The notes under the pieces: generated by a model
The model's input: the letters and a program-made list of their open reading frames with translations, nothing else
Databases searched by the model: none
Told to the model about the DNA's origin: nothing
Source: Winogradskyella sp.
GTDB taxonomy: Bacteria > Bacteroidota > Bacteroidia > Flavobacteriales > Flavobacteriaceae
Assembly (NCBI RefSeq): GCF_028289625.1
Contig: NZ_JANQOM010000013.1
Coordinates: 160,650-224,649, forward strand
Direction: 5' to 3'
DNA: 64,000 bases
Shown: positions 29,243 through 39,403 of the stretch, piece by piece
Layout of the letters: each line of letters starts with the position of its first letter
How positions within the stretch are numbered: the stretch's first letter is position 1
Position numbers and translations under genes: made by a program

Positions 29243-30172
29243 TTAAAAGTTGTAAACAACCTCTAACTTGTGGCCTTTCAAAGCTTCCATAGCTCTATCT
29301 ATATCTTCGGTAAAACCTAGTATATAGCCTCCGCCACCAGAACCACATAGCTTCAGGTAATAGTCGTTAGTTTCAATACCCTTTTTCCAAAGCTCATGAA
29401 ACTGCTTTGGTATCATCGGCTTAAAGTTGTTAAATACTACTTTAGATAATTGCTTGGTATTTTTGAACAATGATTTTATATCGCCTTTTAGAAAATCATC
29501 AACACAGGCATCGGTATGCTTAATAAATTGCTCCTTCAACATACTTCTGAATCCTTCATTCTTCATATTTTCCATAAAAATGCTCACCATTGGTGCTGTT
29601 TCACCAACAATACCACTATCTAATAAAAATACGGCACCTTTTCCTTCGGTTTTTTGGGATGGAATCCCTGTAGCTTCTATATTATCTTTAGAATTGATTA
29701 AGATTGGAAGACTTAAGTAACTGTTTAAAGGGTCTAGACCAGAAGATTTACCGTGAAAAAACGATTCCATCTCGGCAAAAATAGCTTTTAACTTTAAAAG
29801 CTTTTCTCGTGTTAAATTTTCTAATACCGTTATTTTGTCTGAAGCATATTTATCATAAATAGCCGCTACTAAAGCACCACTACTGCCCACTCCATAACCT
29901 TGCGGTATTGAAGAATCGAAATACATGCCAGCATCAATATCAATTTGTAGCTTCTCAATGTCAAAAGACACCAAATTCTCATCCAGTTTTTCTAGATACA
30001 TTGCGAAACGCTTAAGACTCTCATTAGATGTTATAGCATCTTGTGATGGGTTCTCATCGACCTTTAAAGCACCATTATAGAAATTGTAAGGGATAGATAA
30101 TCCCTTAGAATCCTTAATGATTCCATATTCACCAAAGAGTAAAATTTTTGAATAAAAAAGTGGTCCTTTCAT
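29243..30172 (-). CDS. Mevalonate kinase (GHMP kinase; ORF track start 30199)
   Basis: SKILLFGEYGIIKDSKGLSIPY, IPQGYGVGSSGALVAAIYDKY, LCGSGGGGYILGF; ATG at 30172 fits better. Confidence 0.87.
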   Translation of the reverse strand: MKGPLFYSKILLFGEYGIIKDSKGLSIPYNFYNGALKVDENPSQDAITSNESLKRFAMYLEKLDENLVSFDIEKLQIDIDAGMYFDSSIPQGYGVGSSGALVAAIYDKYASDKITVLENLTREKLLKLKAIFAEMESFFHGKSSGLDPLNSYLSLPILINSKDNIEATGIPSQKTEGKGAVFLLDSGIVGETAPMVSIFMENMKNEGFRSMLKEQFIKHTDACVDDFLKGDIKSLFKNTKQLSKVVFNNFKPMIPKQFHELWKKGIETNDYYLKLCGSGGGGYILGFTEDIDRAMEALKGHKLEVVYNF

Positions 30173-30249
30173 TTTGTGTTGGGCAAATTTCTTAAGCAAA
30201 TATAAGGATTATAATCCTACACAGCTTATAATCAAAACCTAAGACGACG

Positions 30250-31362
30250 TTAATTTTTCATAAATTGTGCGCCTTTACCTACATAATCGGTAATATATTG
30301 TTTGTTTTGGCAATAGTCTGCTAATTCGTTTTTAATAAATCGCAATACACTTTCTTTTTCGTTTTCTGGATAAAGAACGTGCACATTTGCACCAGCATCT
30401 AGCGTAAAACAGACATGGGAATTATTAGTTTTTCTGTAGGTCCAAATTCTATTAATAATCTCGAGTGTATTGGGTTTCATGAGAATAAAATAAGGCATAC
30501 TAGTCATCATCATAGCATGCAACGTCAAGGCTTCACTTTCAACAATTTTTACAAAATTATCTAAATCGCCTGAAGCGAAAACCGCTTTTAGTTTTCCCAA
30601 ATTGTGATGCGCTTGTTTAAAACGCTCCTTCGCAAAAGGGTGTCCATGCATTAGTTGATGTCCAACCGTACTGCTCACTTGCTTTTCTCCTTTATCGACC
30701 AAAAGAATCGTATCTTGATATTTTTTGAAGTTGGAATGCACTTCGCCACTAAACCTTATCCCATATAAATCCGAACTTTCTGTACTTTCATTTTGCCCCC
30801 AAACCACAAGCTCACCTTCTATACTCCTACAAGCACTTCCCGAACCTAATCTGGCGAGAAAAGATGCTTTTTGGTTGAAATAGTTTTGAGATTTCTCGTC
30901 GCTTTGCTCTGTCGAAATGACATCTTCATAGGCCGTTAGCTTTTCTTCAATACTCATCATACATAATGCTAGTGCACTCATACCAGATGCTGATGAGGCA
31001 ATACCTGAACTATGAGGAAATGTGTTGGATGTTTCGATGGTAAAATGATAATCTCTTAGAAAAGGTACATAGGCCTCAACGCGCTCAAAAAACGTTTGAA
31101 TTTTTGGTTTAAAAGCTTCATTTTCCTTGCCTTCAAAAATGACATTAAAACTAAAATCGCCTGTTTTCTTCTTTGTATATGTTACTTCTGTAATGGTTTT
31201 ACAGTTTGAAAGGGTAAAGCTAATAGAAGGGTTTTCTGGAATTTGTTGTTCGCGTTTGCCCCAATACTTAATTAAGGCAATATTACTCGGCGACGACCAT
31301 TTTACTTTACCTTTTTCAATGTTTGAGTTATAAGATTCTAAAACAAAATCTTGTGCTGTCAT
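30250..31362 (-). CDS. mvaD: Diphosphomevalonate decarboxylase (ORF track start 31383)
   Basis: SSPSNIALIKYWGKREQQIPENPSISFTL, FPHSSGIASSASGMSALAL, ARLGSGSACRSIEGELVVWG, CFTLDAGANVHVLYP. Confidence 0.93.
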   Translation of the reverse strand: MTAQDFVLESYNSNIEKGKVKWSSPSNIALIKYWGKREQQIPENPSISFTLSNCKTITEVTYTKKKTGDFSFNVIFEGKENEAFKPKIQTFFERVEAYVPFLRDYHFTIETSNTFPHSSGIASSASGMSALALCMMSIEEKLTAYEDVISTEQSDEKSQNYFNQKASFLARLGSGSACRSIEGELVVWGQNESTESSDLYGIRFSGEVHSNFKKYQDTILLVDKGEKQVSSTVGHQLMHGHPFAKERFKQAHHNLGKLKAVFASGDLDNFVKIVESEALTLHAMMMTSMPYFILMKPNTLEIINRIWTYRKTNNSHVCFTLDAGANVHVLYPENEKESVLRFIKNELADYCQNKQYITDYVGKGAQFMKN

Positions 31363-31401
31363 AAGTAGTATTTTCTGGTGCAAAAATAACGAAAATCAAA
31401 G

Positions 31402-31944
31402 CTAATTTTCGTTTTCTGAAGCCATGGTCAATAATTTTACCATGGTTTTGTAATTTCTTGAAGTTGCGTTGACTTTCAGCTTTTTTTCAAAATAATTTAA
31501 ACTGAATTTTGCATTACCATAACCATTGGTACAATAAAAGTATAAACCGTCATTGAGAATAGCATATTCTTCATTCTCATAGGTCTTCTCGTAAGCTTTT
31601 TTAACCAAATCTTTATCTGGAATATCTGATAGTATGGCAAAATAACTATTTTCTTTTTTTTCATTTGAAAAAGGACAATCCTCAAATAGTTTAAGCAATT
31701 GATTCCTGGTTCTAACCAATACAGAAATCTCAAAACCAAAATAATCTAAAATTGAATTCCTTATTTTTTCTTCTAAGATTTTTGAATCGTCCAATATAGA
31801 CTGAAAAATTACATTACCACTCTGAATATAGGTTTTTACGTTTGCTAGATCAGATTTGGATAGTAATTTCCTAAGTTCTGCCATCGGTACTTTTTTATGC
31901 CCACCAACATTAATACCTCTTAACAATGCGATATAAGTTGTCAT
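31402..31944 (-). CDS. DUF1697 family protein (ORF track start 31986)
   Basis: MTTYIALLRGINVGGHKKVPMAELRKLL...TYIQSGNVIF; ATG at 31944 overlaps upstream stop by 4 nt. Confidence 0.88.
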   Translation of the reverse strand: MTTYIALLRGINVGGHKKVPMAELRKLLSKSDLANVKTYIQSGNVIFQSILDDSKILEEKIRNSILDYFGFEISVLVRTRNQLLKLFEDCPFSNEKKENSYFAILSDIPDKDLVKKAYEKTYENEEYAILNDGLYFYCTNGYGNAKFSLNYFEKKLKVNATSRNYKTMVKLLTMASENEN

Positions 31945-33158
31945 AATTCTAGAATTGATCGTGATACAATATATGCTCCTGTCCAAGCATTCTGAAAGTT
32001 AAAGCCACCCGTAACAGCATCGACATTAATGACTTCGCCAGCAAAATATAAATTTGGAATGATTTTACTTTCAAAAGTTCTGAAATTGATCTCTTTTAAG
32101 TCTACACCACCTGCTGTAACAAACTCTTCTTTAAAGGTACTCTTGCCTGTAACCTTGAACACTGCCACTGTTAATTGTTTTGATAGTTGGTTTAATTGTT
32201 CTTTGTTTATATCTGCCCATCGTTGGGTTTCCGTAATGTTTGAAGCTATAACTAGCTGTTTCCAAAGTCGTTTAGGCAAATCAAATTGAGCAGTCCCAAC
32301 AACCTGTTTCTTTGCCAACCTATGCTTTAAATCTCTAAGTATATCAGCACATGCTTGTGCTTCGTGTTTAATAAAGTTAATCTCTATATCAAAGTTATAA
32401 TCTCGTTTGGCCAACTCAATAGCACCAAATGCTGAGAGTTTTAAAATTGCTGGAGCACTCATACCAACGTGCGTAATTAGCAAAGGGCCTTCAGACACTA
32501 AATCTGTTCCTAAAACCTTTACCTCAACATCTTTTGCCACCACTCCTGGAATGTTCTTTATGCGCTTATCCTTGATATCGAAAGTAAAAAGTGACGATAC
32601 TGGCGGCACAATTGTGTGACCTAAATTCTTAAGTAAACTCCAAATTTTTGGATTGCTTCCTGTCGCCACTACAAGCTTATCACATTCCAAATTTCCTTTA
32701 GAAGTTTCTATAGAAAATCCTTTTTCTTCTGGGTTGATTGATTTTACAATATGGTTATACAGAACACTAACGTTATGGTTTTTTGCTTCGTGCAAAAAAC
32801 AGTCTATAATCGTTTGAGACGTGTTGGATACCGGAAACATTCTACCATCATCTTCAATTTTAAGTCTAACCCCACGTTCTTCAAACCAAGCCACAGTGTC
32901 GCCAGTCATAAAGGTGTGAAAAGGACCCAAAAGTTCTTTTTTGCCTCTAGGATAATTCTTAACCAGTTCTGTTGGCATAAACTCCGCGTGTGTGACATTA
33001 CAACGTCCTCCTCCAGAGATTTTTACTTTTTGAAGGCCTTCTTTACCACGTTCTAAAATAGCAACGGATAATTCGGGATGCTGTTCCGCAATGTTAATAG
33101 CCGCAAAAAAACCAGCAGCTCCACCACCAATAATTATGATATCTTTACGTTTACTCAA
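31941..33158 (-). CDS. HI0933-like NAD(P)/FAD-dependent oxidoreductase (likely TTG start at 33158, not 33416)
   Basis: KDIIIIGGGAAGFFAAINIAEQ, KVKISGGGRCNVTHAEF, FKEEFVTAGGVDLKEINFRTFESKIIPNLYFAGEVINVDAVTGGFNFQNAW. Confidence 0.9.
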   Translation of the reverse strand: MSKRKDIIIIGGGAAGFFAAINIAEQHPELSVAILERGKEGLQKVKISGGGRCNVTHAEFMPTELVKNYPRGKKELLGPFHTFMTGDTVAWFEERGVRLKIEDDGRMFPVSNTSQTIIDCFLHEAKNHNVSVLYNHIVKSINPEEKGFSIETSKGNLECDKLVVATGSNPKIWSLLKNLGHTIVPPVSSLFTFDIKDKRIKNIPGVVAKDVEVKVLGTDLVSEGPLLITHVGMSAPAILKLSAFGAIELAKRDYNFDIEINFIKHEAQACADILRDLKHRLAKKQVVGTAQFDLPKRLWKQLVIASNITETQRWADINKEQLNQLSKQLTVAVFKVTGKSTFKEEFVTAGGVDLKEINFRTFESKIIPNLYFAGEVINVDAVTGGFNFQNAWTGAYIVSRSILEL

Positions 33159-33186
33159 TGTTTTGTATTGAAAAGCTAAAATTACT

Positions 33187-34038
33187 ATGATTAAGATAAA
33201 AAGTCTAGTGTTTCTATTATTTCTTACTAGCGGCTGCCAAACTGGAAATCTGGAAGTGATTGCTGATTTGCCTCTAAGTCTTAATGAAGTTTCTGGTATT
33301 GCCATTGATAAGTACAATAAAGTGATTTGGATGGTTAACGATAGTGGCAATAAACCGCTTCTTTTTGGTATTGATGGTTCTGGCAACATTGCTAAAACCA
33401 TAAAAGTAAAAGCCAAGAATAGGGACTGGGAGGATCTTACGATGGATCCAAGAGGTAATCTTTATATTGGGAATTTTGGGAATAACGATAATGATAGTAA
33501 AGGACTTTCCATATTAAAAATCGCTGCCGATTCTTTAAAAAATAACCCTGAAACGGTTATTCCGGAGGTTATACGCTTTAAATATCCTGAACAAAAGAAA
33601 TTTCCACCTAAGAAGAATAAACGCCATTTTGATTGTGAGGCTTTCTTCTTTTATAAGGATAGTCTATATTTATTTACCAAAAGTCGTTCTTCAAAACATA
33701 AAGGGAAAACCAACCTTTACTCATTACCAGCTAGTAAAGGTAGCTATGAAGCAAAATTCAAAGACACATTTAATACTTGCGAGGAATCTAAATGTTGGGT
33801 GACATCAGCCGACATAAATGCCAAAGGAGACAAAATGGCTGTTTTAACTGAGAACTCGGTATTTGTTTTTTCTAATCTTAACACTAATGCTTTTTTAAAA
33901 TCTGAATACAAACGGTATCCCTTCTCTTATGATTCTCAAAAGGAAAGTGTGACATTTAAAAATGACAGTACTTTGTATATTGCTGATGAATACCTTGGTG
34001 TTGATGGTGGAAACTTATATAGCTTTAAGATAGATTGA
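33187..34038 (+). CDS. Predicted lipoprotein, beta-propeller-like, unknown function
   Basis: Lipobox FLTSGCQTG; NEVSGIAIDKYNKVIWMVNDSGNKPLLFGIDGSGNIAKTIKV. Confidence 0.7.
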   Translation: MIKIKSLVFLLFLTSGCQTGNLEVIADLPLSLNEVSGIAIDKYNKVIWMVNDSGNKPLLFGIDGSGNIAKTIKVKAKNRDWEDLTMDPRGNLYIGNFGNNDNDSKGLSILKIAADSLKNNPETVIPEVIRFKYPEQKKFPPKKNKRHFDCEAFFFYKDSLYLFTKSRSSKHKGKTNLYSLPASKGSYEAKFKDTFNTCEESKCWVTSADINAKGDKMAVLTENSVFVFSNLNTNAFLKSEYKRYPFSYDSQKESVTFKNDSTLYIADEYLGVDGGNLYSFKID

Positions 34039-36058
34039 GAGTTTCTTTTTCACTAAATTGTAATTCGCCAAGATATTCTTTAAAATCCAATTGAGAATTT
34101 AGTTTAGCTTTTTCGTCATTTTGATACGTATTGGTTTGATTCTCGTCAATGATTCTACCTTTGGTATTATCGTGCCACTGTAAATTGACACAAGTCTGTA
34201 TAATGGCTTTTAGCTTCTGATCTTTGACTGGCACCAAAACCTCAACCCGTCTGTCTAAATTACGCTCCATACAATCCGCAGACCCAATAAACATGTCGTT
34301 TGCTCCATTATTTCCAAACACATAGACTCTTGCATGCTCTAAATATTTACCAACTATACTAATCCCTGTAATATTTTCACTTAAACCTTCAACACTTGGC
34401 TTTAAGCAACAAATACCTCTTACTAATAATTGTACTTTAACGCCTACCCTAGACGCTTCATAGAGTTTATCAATAACCCCTCTATCCTCTAAGCTATTCA
34501 TCTTAAAGAACAAGAAACCATCACCTCCACCTTTTGCAATTGTAATTTCGTTATCAATCCTTTGATATAGTTGATTTCTTGTTGAGAAGGGCGACATCCA
34601 TATCGTCTTTGGCGAAGGTTTATAAGTCGTGTCCATTAAGAACTTAAAGACTTCATCTAAATCTTTGGTAATCGTTTGGTCTGCCGTAAGCAAGGCAAAA
34701 TCAGAGTATATCTTAGCACTTTTCTCATTGAAGTTACCTGTGCCGATATAGGCAATGTCTTTACGGGTAGTTTTAATTAGTAAAATTTTAGAATGCACTT
34801 TTAAATCGGGCATACTATAAAGTACTTTAGCACCCATCTGCTGTAGTTTTTCTCCCCAATCAATATTATTCTCCTCATCAAAACGTGCTTTGGCCTCAAT
34901 AAAAACAGTAACCTTTTTATTATTGGCCAAACACTTTAATAAGTTATGTGCTACGAGTGAAGTTTTAGATACTCTGTAGAGCGTTATAAATATGGATTCA
35001 ACATCCGCTCTTTGAGAAGCTTCTTCTATAAGCCGTATTACTGAATCGTACTTTTGATATGGAAATGACAACAGATGGTCTTCAATTAGGATACTATCTA
35101 TAACACTATTTGCTTTACTCAATACAGGATGAGAGAATTGATTATTATCCGTACCACCTATTCTCTGTTCTATATCAGGAAACTGAAAGAAATCACTAAA
35201 GTTATGGTATCTTCCACCAGGCATTAAATCTGTTTTCTTAAGGTTAAGAAGTGCTCTTAAACGCTTTATAAATTGCTTTGGCATTTTGCTATCGTACAGA
35301 ATACGTGTAGGTATGCCAAAATCCCTATTCTTGAGGCTTTTCTTTATAAGGTTAATAAGCTCGCCATCGTCCTCTTCATAATACAATTCCCCATCTCTAG
35401 TAATCTTAATGCTGTACAAATTCTTGGCATTGTAATCTGGTAATAGATACTTGATATTATCTCTAATTATTTCATCAATAAACGTGATATGTTGTTGCCC
35501 ATCTTTCTTCGGAAATTCTACAAATCGATTACAGGCATTTGTAGGTATTAAAATCAACAAAGCTCTGTTTTTGGTATTGGCAAAAAAGTAAAGGCTTTTA
35601 TCTTTTATAAAATCAAAGTTTGTTTCTTTTGTTAAATCATAAATTTTAACATGTGGTCTTATCTCTGAAAGAAAAATGTTCTTGGAGTAGACTTTTTCTT
35701 CAGTGTTATAATCAATAGCTTCAATTAAGGCTACTCCTTCTCCATTTAACTCTTTTAGAAGTTTATCTCTGTAAATATGTCCGAATCGTTCTTGAAGCTT
35801 ATCTACTTTTCCCTGTATGAGTTTAATGATTCGTTTTGGTTTTTCCTTGAATTGAATTGACGAGTCTTTTTGGAGTTTTCTGAACTCTCTTAATTTTGAA
35901 ACTCTTACTCTATAAAACTCATCTAAATTTGAAGAAAAAATAGCCAAGAAGTTAAGACGCTCATTGAGCGTATTGTTTTTGTCTTCGGCTTCTTGAAGCA
36001 CTCTCTCATTAAAAGAAAGCCAACTTAAATCCCTGTTGAAGTAATCTTTTTTTGCCAT
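34025..36058 (-). CDS. ppk1: Polyphosphate kinase 1
   Basis: YFNRDLSWLSFNERVLQEA, DVESIFITLYRVSKTS, KVHSKILLIKT, YIGTGNFNEKSAKIYSDFAL, VEVLVPV. Confidence 0.95.
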   Translation of the reverse strand: MAKKDYFNRDLSWLSFNERVLQEAEDKNNTLNERLNFLAIFSSNLDEFYRVRVSKLREFRKLQKDSSIQFKEKPKRIIKLIQGKVDKLQERFGHIYRDKLLKELNGEGVALIEAIDYNTEEKVYSKNIFLSEIRPHVKIYDLTKETNFDFIKDKSLYFFANTKNRALLILIPTNACNRFVEFPKKDGQQHITFIDEIIRDNIKYLLPDYNAKNLYSIKITRDGELYYEEDDGELINLIKKSLKNRDFGIPTRILYDSKMPKQFIKRLRALLNLKKTDLMPGGRYHNFSDFFQFPDIEQRIGGTDNNQFSHPVLSKANSVIDSILIEDHLLSFPYQKYDSVIRLIEEASQRADVESIFITLYRVSKTSLVAHNLLKCLANNKKVTVFIEAKARFDEENNIDWGEKLQQMGAKVLYSMPDLKVHSKILLIKTTRKDIAYIGTGNFNEKSAKIYSDFALLTADQTITKDLDEVFKFLMDTTYKPSPKTIWMSPFSTRNQLYQRIDNEITIAKGGGDGFLFFKMNSLEDRGVIDKLYEASRVGVKVQLLVRGICCLKPSVEGLSENITGISIVGKYLEHARVYVFGNNGANDMFIGSADCMERNLDRRVEVLVPVKDQKLKAIIQTCVNLQWHDNTKGRIIDENQTNTYQNDEKAKLNSQLDFKEYLGELQFSEKETLNLS

Positions 36059-36140
36059 AACAACAAAAATAGATTTTCCCCTTAGCCAAGGTGTTAATCA
36101 AATATTATAGGTAAGTTAAGAATAAGCTATCCTGAAGCAT

Positions 36141-36968
36141 TTATTGAATCGTGTAGGTTGCCCTCACTACTTCACCTAACCTAAAATAACCTAGAACTTC
36201 TTCATTTGGATTATCCTCGTTGATGCAGTTACCTCTTAATTGTACTGGAGTGGTTTGAAATGGGCCATCATTTTCACTTGCCTGTTCAATGAGAATATCT
36301 ATGTAATTATAGTACGCTTCAGAAATACCATAAATACTTATGTCTACCGTTGCTTCAGGCACCAATTCTTCATTATCAAATTCTATAAAATTCTCATTAC
36401 CATCCGTAAATTGGTCACTTAAAGCTGATAATGTCAGAAGTGGATTTACAGATGAATTAAATTCACCTAAATAGTAATTTTCAATACCTACTGGATCATT
36501 AAAAAATACTTTAATCTGAATTTCTTCTTCGTCTCCACCGCCTTCAATGGTTTGTTCGATATCATTAATTTCTGTCACAGACATTAAAGTCTCAGTTGCT
36601 GTATAGGTTTGTCCATTATAAAGAATCTCTAGTGTATAGGATTGGTCAATTTCAGGCTCAAAATCGTTGGTCGTATAATCACCATTATTTTGGTCTTCGA
36701 ATACAAATTGCATTCCATCATCATCTTTGATTACAATTACCGAAGCACCAGTAACAGGAACGTCTGGATTATTGTCAAAGAAAGCTGTAGACGCACTCAA
36801 CTTAATGGTCTGCGTTTGTCCCGACGTGCCTTTTTCCCAGTTAATAGAAGCCTCAACCACTAATCTGGCACCACCATTCGGGACATCCACATCCACCGTG
36901 TCTGTGCACGAACTCAAAAAACCAATCAAAATTAAAACTAAGGCTATAGGTGTGTATGTTCTATTCAT
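36141..36968 (-). CDS. DUF4249 family lipoprotein
   Basis: Lipobox FLSSCTDTVDVDVPNGGARLVVEASINWEKG; directly downstream of a TonB receptor. Confidence 0.85.
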   Translation of the reverse strand: MNRTYTPIALVLILIGFLSSCTDTVDVDVPNGGARLVVEASINWEKGTSGQTQTIKLSASTAFFDNNPDVPVTGASVIVIKDDDGMQFVFEDQNNGDYTTNDFEPEIDQSYTLEILYNGQTYTATETLMSVTEINDIEQTIEGGGDEEEIQIKVFFNDPVGIENYYLGEFNSSVNPLLTLSALSDQFTDGNENFIEFDNEELVPEATVDISIYGISEAYYNYIDILIEQASENDGPFQTTPVQLRGNCINEDNPNEEVLGYFRLGEVVRATYTIQ

Positions 36969-36972
36969 TGTA

Positions 36973-39345
36973 CTAAAATTTAAAGTTGTAAGAAATTGAA
37001 GGAATTATTCCGAAAATAGCAGTGCGCGTAGCTTCGTTTACACCAGTGTCCACATTCTGACCAAATGTTATAGAAGCTGCATTTCTGCGATTGTAGATAT
37101 TATAAATACCAAATACCCATTCGCCTTGCCATTTTCGGTTTTTATTTTTCCAAGGTGTGAGCGTTGCCGAAATATCCAACCTATGGTATGCGGGCAATCG
37201 GTCTGCATTACGCTCGGAAAAAGTTGGAATAGACAAGCCATTGTACTGAAATTGTCCATTGGGATACGTTACTGGTCGTCCTGTTTGAAAGACGAAATTG
37301 CTACCAAAACGCCACTTATCATTGAATTTATAAGTTCCAGTAAAGGATAAATCATAGGTTCTATCCCAAGGTGTACTGTACCAGTTGCCATTATTAATAC
37401 CAAGACCTCCGGCTGCACCTCCAGGTGTTCGTTGTTCGGACTTTGAAAGTGTATAGGCCAACCATCCTGTAAATTTGCCCTTGTTTTTACGAAGTAATAA
37501 TTCCAATCCATAGGCTCTAGATTCGCCTATGAGAATTTCAGTCTCAATGGTATTTTGAGCAATAAGGTCCGCACCATCAATATAGTCGACACGATTATCA
37601 ATGGTTTTGTAATACGCTTCGGCTTCTATTGAAAACATATTGTCTCTAAAATTCCTAAAATAGCCCACGGCTAATTGATCAGCAATCTGAGGCTCTAGAA
37701 ACTTCCCACTTGGCGCCCACACATCTAATGGTGTTGCTGAAGTGGTATTAGATATTAAGTGCAGATATTGCGCTATACGATTGTAACTTGCTTTGATTGA
37801 TGATTTTTTATTCAACTGATACGACAATGCTAATCGCGGTTCCAAATTCCCAAAGTCTGCAATGCTTTTTCCACTACCAAATTCAGTCTCACCAATTGGG
37901 TCGGCACGTTCGTAAATATCCAATTGTTCGTTATAAACCACTGGCAAATCATTGGCAGAATCATTTAGAGTTTGTTTCCCTAAACGGTTAAAATAACTGT
38001 AACGCAAACCATATTGTGCTGTAAGCTTATCTGAAATTTTATGCTCCAGACCTACATAAACACCAGCTTCTAAAGCAAATTTATCGTCTAATTTTAATGG
38101 GTTAATTCCAGAGGTTTCATCGAGTGGATTTAATTCCCCTGGATTAAAATTATAGTAAATGCCACTGGCACCAAAATCAAATTTCAATTTATCATTCAAG
38201 TAATACTCTAAATCATACTTTAGATTATAATTATCAATATCTGACGTCCAATCAATACCTTGAGAATTGATTTCTAGCGCATAGTTGTAACGGCTATAGA
38301 TTAACGATAGGTTAGAAAAGAGTTTATCATTGAAAATATGATTCCAACGTAAGTTCCCTGATAAGTTTCCGTAAGAATTGGTGAAGAAATTAGATAATTT
38401 AAAGTTATCATTTCCGAAGTAACCTGAAAGATAGAGCTTGTTTTTCTCGTTAAGCTCATAGTTTGTTTTTAAGTTAAGGTCGTAAAAGCCAGCACGGTTT
38501 TCATTTCCTGCCAAAGCCAGGAATATATTAGCATACGAGGCACGTCCAGCCAATAGAAAAGACCCTTTATTATTAAACATCGGACCTTCAGCAGCTAACC
38601 TACTGGAAATAGCACCAATACCGCCAGATAATTTAAAATCTTTACTATTCCCATCCTTTTGTCTAATATCTAACACCGATGACGCTCGCCCACCAAAACG
38701 CGAAGGAATACCACCTTTATAGAGTTTAACATCCTTTATAGCGTCCGTGTTAAATACTGAAAAGAAACCAAACAAATGCGAGGCATTATATATAATGGCT
38801 TCATCCAACAGTACCAAATTTTGGTCTTCGGCGCCACCACGAACATTAAAACCTGAAGCACCTTCACCAGCATTTGAAACGCCAGGTAAAAGTTGCAGAG
38901 ATTTAATTACATCGACTTCGCCCAAAACTGTAGGGATTTGTTTAATCGTTTGGCTCGATAGTTTTGCCACACTCATTTGAGGTGAACGCAAATTGACTTT
39001 TTTAGACTCTTCAGAATTAATAATTACCTCATCCAAAAGGCCTGTATCTTCTTCTAATTCTATATTAAACTTTATGTCTTTGTCTAAAATAATTGGTGTT
39101 TCAATAGTCTTAAAACCAAGATAGGAGATGATTAATATATAATCACCCTCAGATGCCGTAAGCGAGTAGAAACCGTATTCATTCGTCGTTGTGCCTATTG
39201 TAGTACCTTTCAGTAAGATAGTAGCGCCTAATAAGGTTTCTCCGTTGGTTTTATTCTTAAGCGTACCGCTGATAGTATATTTTTCTTGCGCAAAGCCGAG
39301 CCAAGATATTATTAGTAAGGTTAAAAAAGCAGCCGTTTTATTCAT
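36973..39345 (-). CDS. TonB-dependent receptor with CarboxypepD_reg-like N-terminus
   Basis: GTLKNKTNGETLLGATILLKGTTIGTTTNEYGFYSLTA; plug LLPGVSNAGEGASGFNVRGGAEDQNLVLLDEAIIYN; C-terminal SISYNFKF. Confidence 0.95.
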   Translation of the reverse strand: MNKTAAFLTLLIISWLGFAQEKYTISGTLKNKTNGETLLGATILLKGTTIGTTTNEYGFYSLTASEGDYILIISYLGFKTIETPIILDKDIKFNIELEEDTGLLDEVIINSEESKKVNLRSPQMSVAKLSSQTIKQIPTVLGEVDVIKSLQLLPGVSNAGEGASGFNVRGGAEDQNLVLLDEAIIYNASHLFGFFSVFNTDAIKDVKLYKGGIPSRFGGRASSVLDIRQKDGNSKDFKLSGGIGAISSRLAAEGPMFNNKGSFLLAGRASYANIFLALAGNENRAGFYDLNLKTNYELNEKNKLYLSGYFGNDNFKLSNFFTNSYGNLSGNLRWNHIFNDKLFSNLSLIYSRYNYALEINSQGIDWTSDIDNYNLKYDLEYYLNDKLKFDFGASGIYYNFNPGELNPLDETSGINPLKLDDKFALEAGVYVGLEHKISDKLTAQYGLRYSYFNRLGKQTLNDSANDLPVVYNEQLDIYERADPIGETEFGSGKSIADFGNLEPRLALSYQLNKKSSIKASYNRIAQYLHLISNTTSATPLDVWAPSGKFLEPQIADQLAVGYFRNFRDNMFSIEAEAYYKTIDNRVDYIDGADLIAQNTIETEILIGESRAYGLELLLRKNKGKFTGWLAYTLSKSEQRTPGGAAGGLGINNGNWYSTPWDRTYDLSFTGTYKFNDKWRFGSNFVFQTGRPVTYPNGQFQYNGLSIPTFSERNADRLPAYHRLDISATLTPWKNKNRKWQGEWVFGIYNIYNRRNAASITFGQNVDTGVNEATRTAIFGIIPSISYNFKF

Positions 39346-39403
39346 ATATAAATTATTGATTAATTATGTTTTAAAAAGTGAACTATTTAGTAGGTTATGA
39401 GCT

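Noticed and set aside
33159-33416. N-terminal 86 aa of the 31941..33416 ORF (MAFTFMVLAMLPEPSIPK...)
   Set aside because: It lies antisense to the start of the lipoprotein gene at 33187. The conserved FAD motif (KDIIIIGGGAAG) begins just after a TTG codon at 33158, so the extension is probably not translated.
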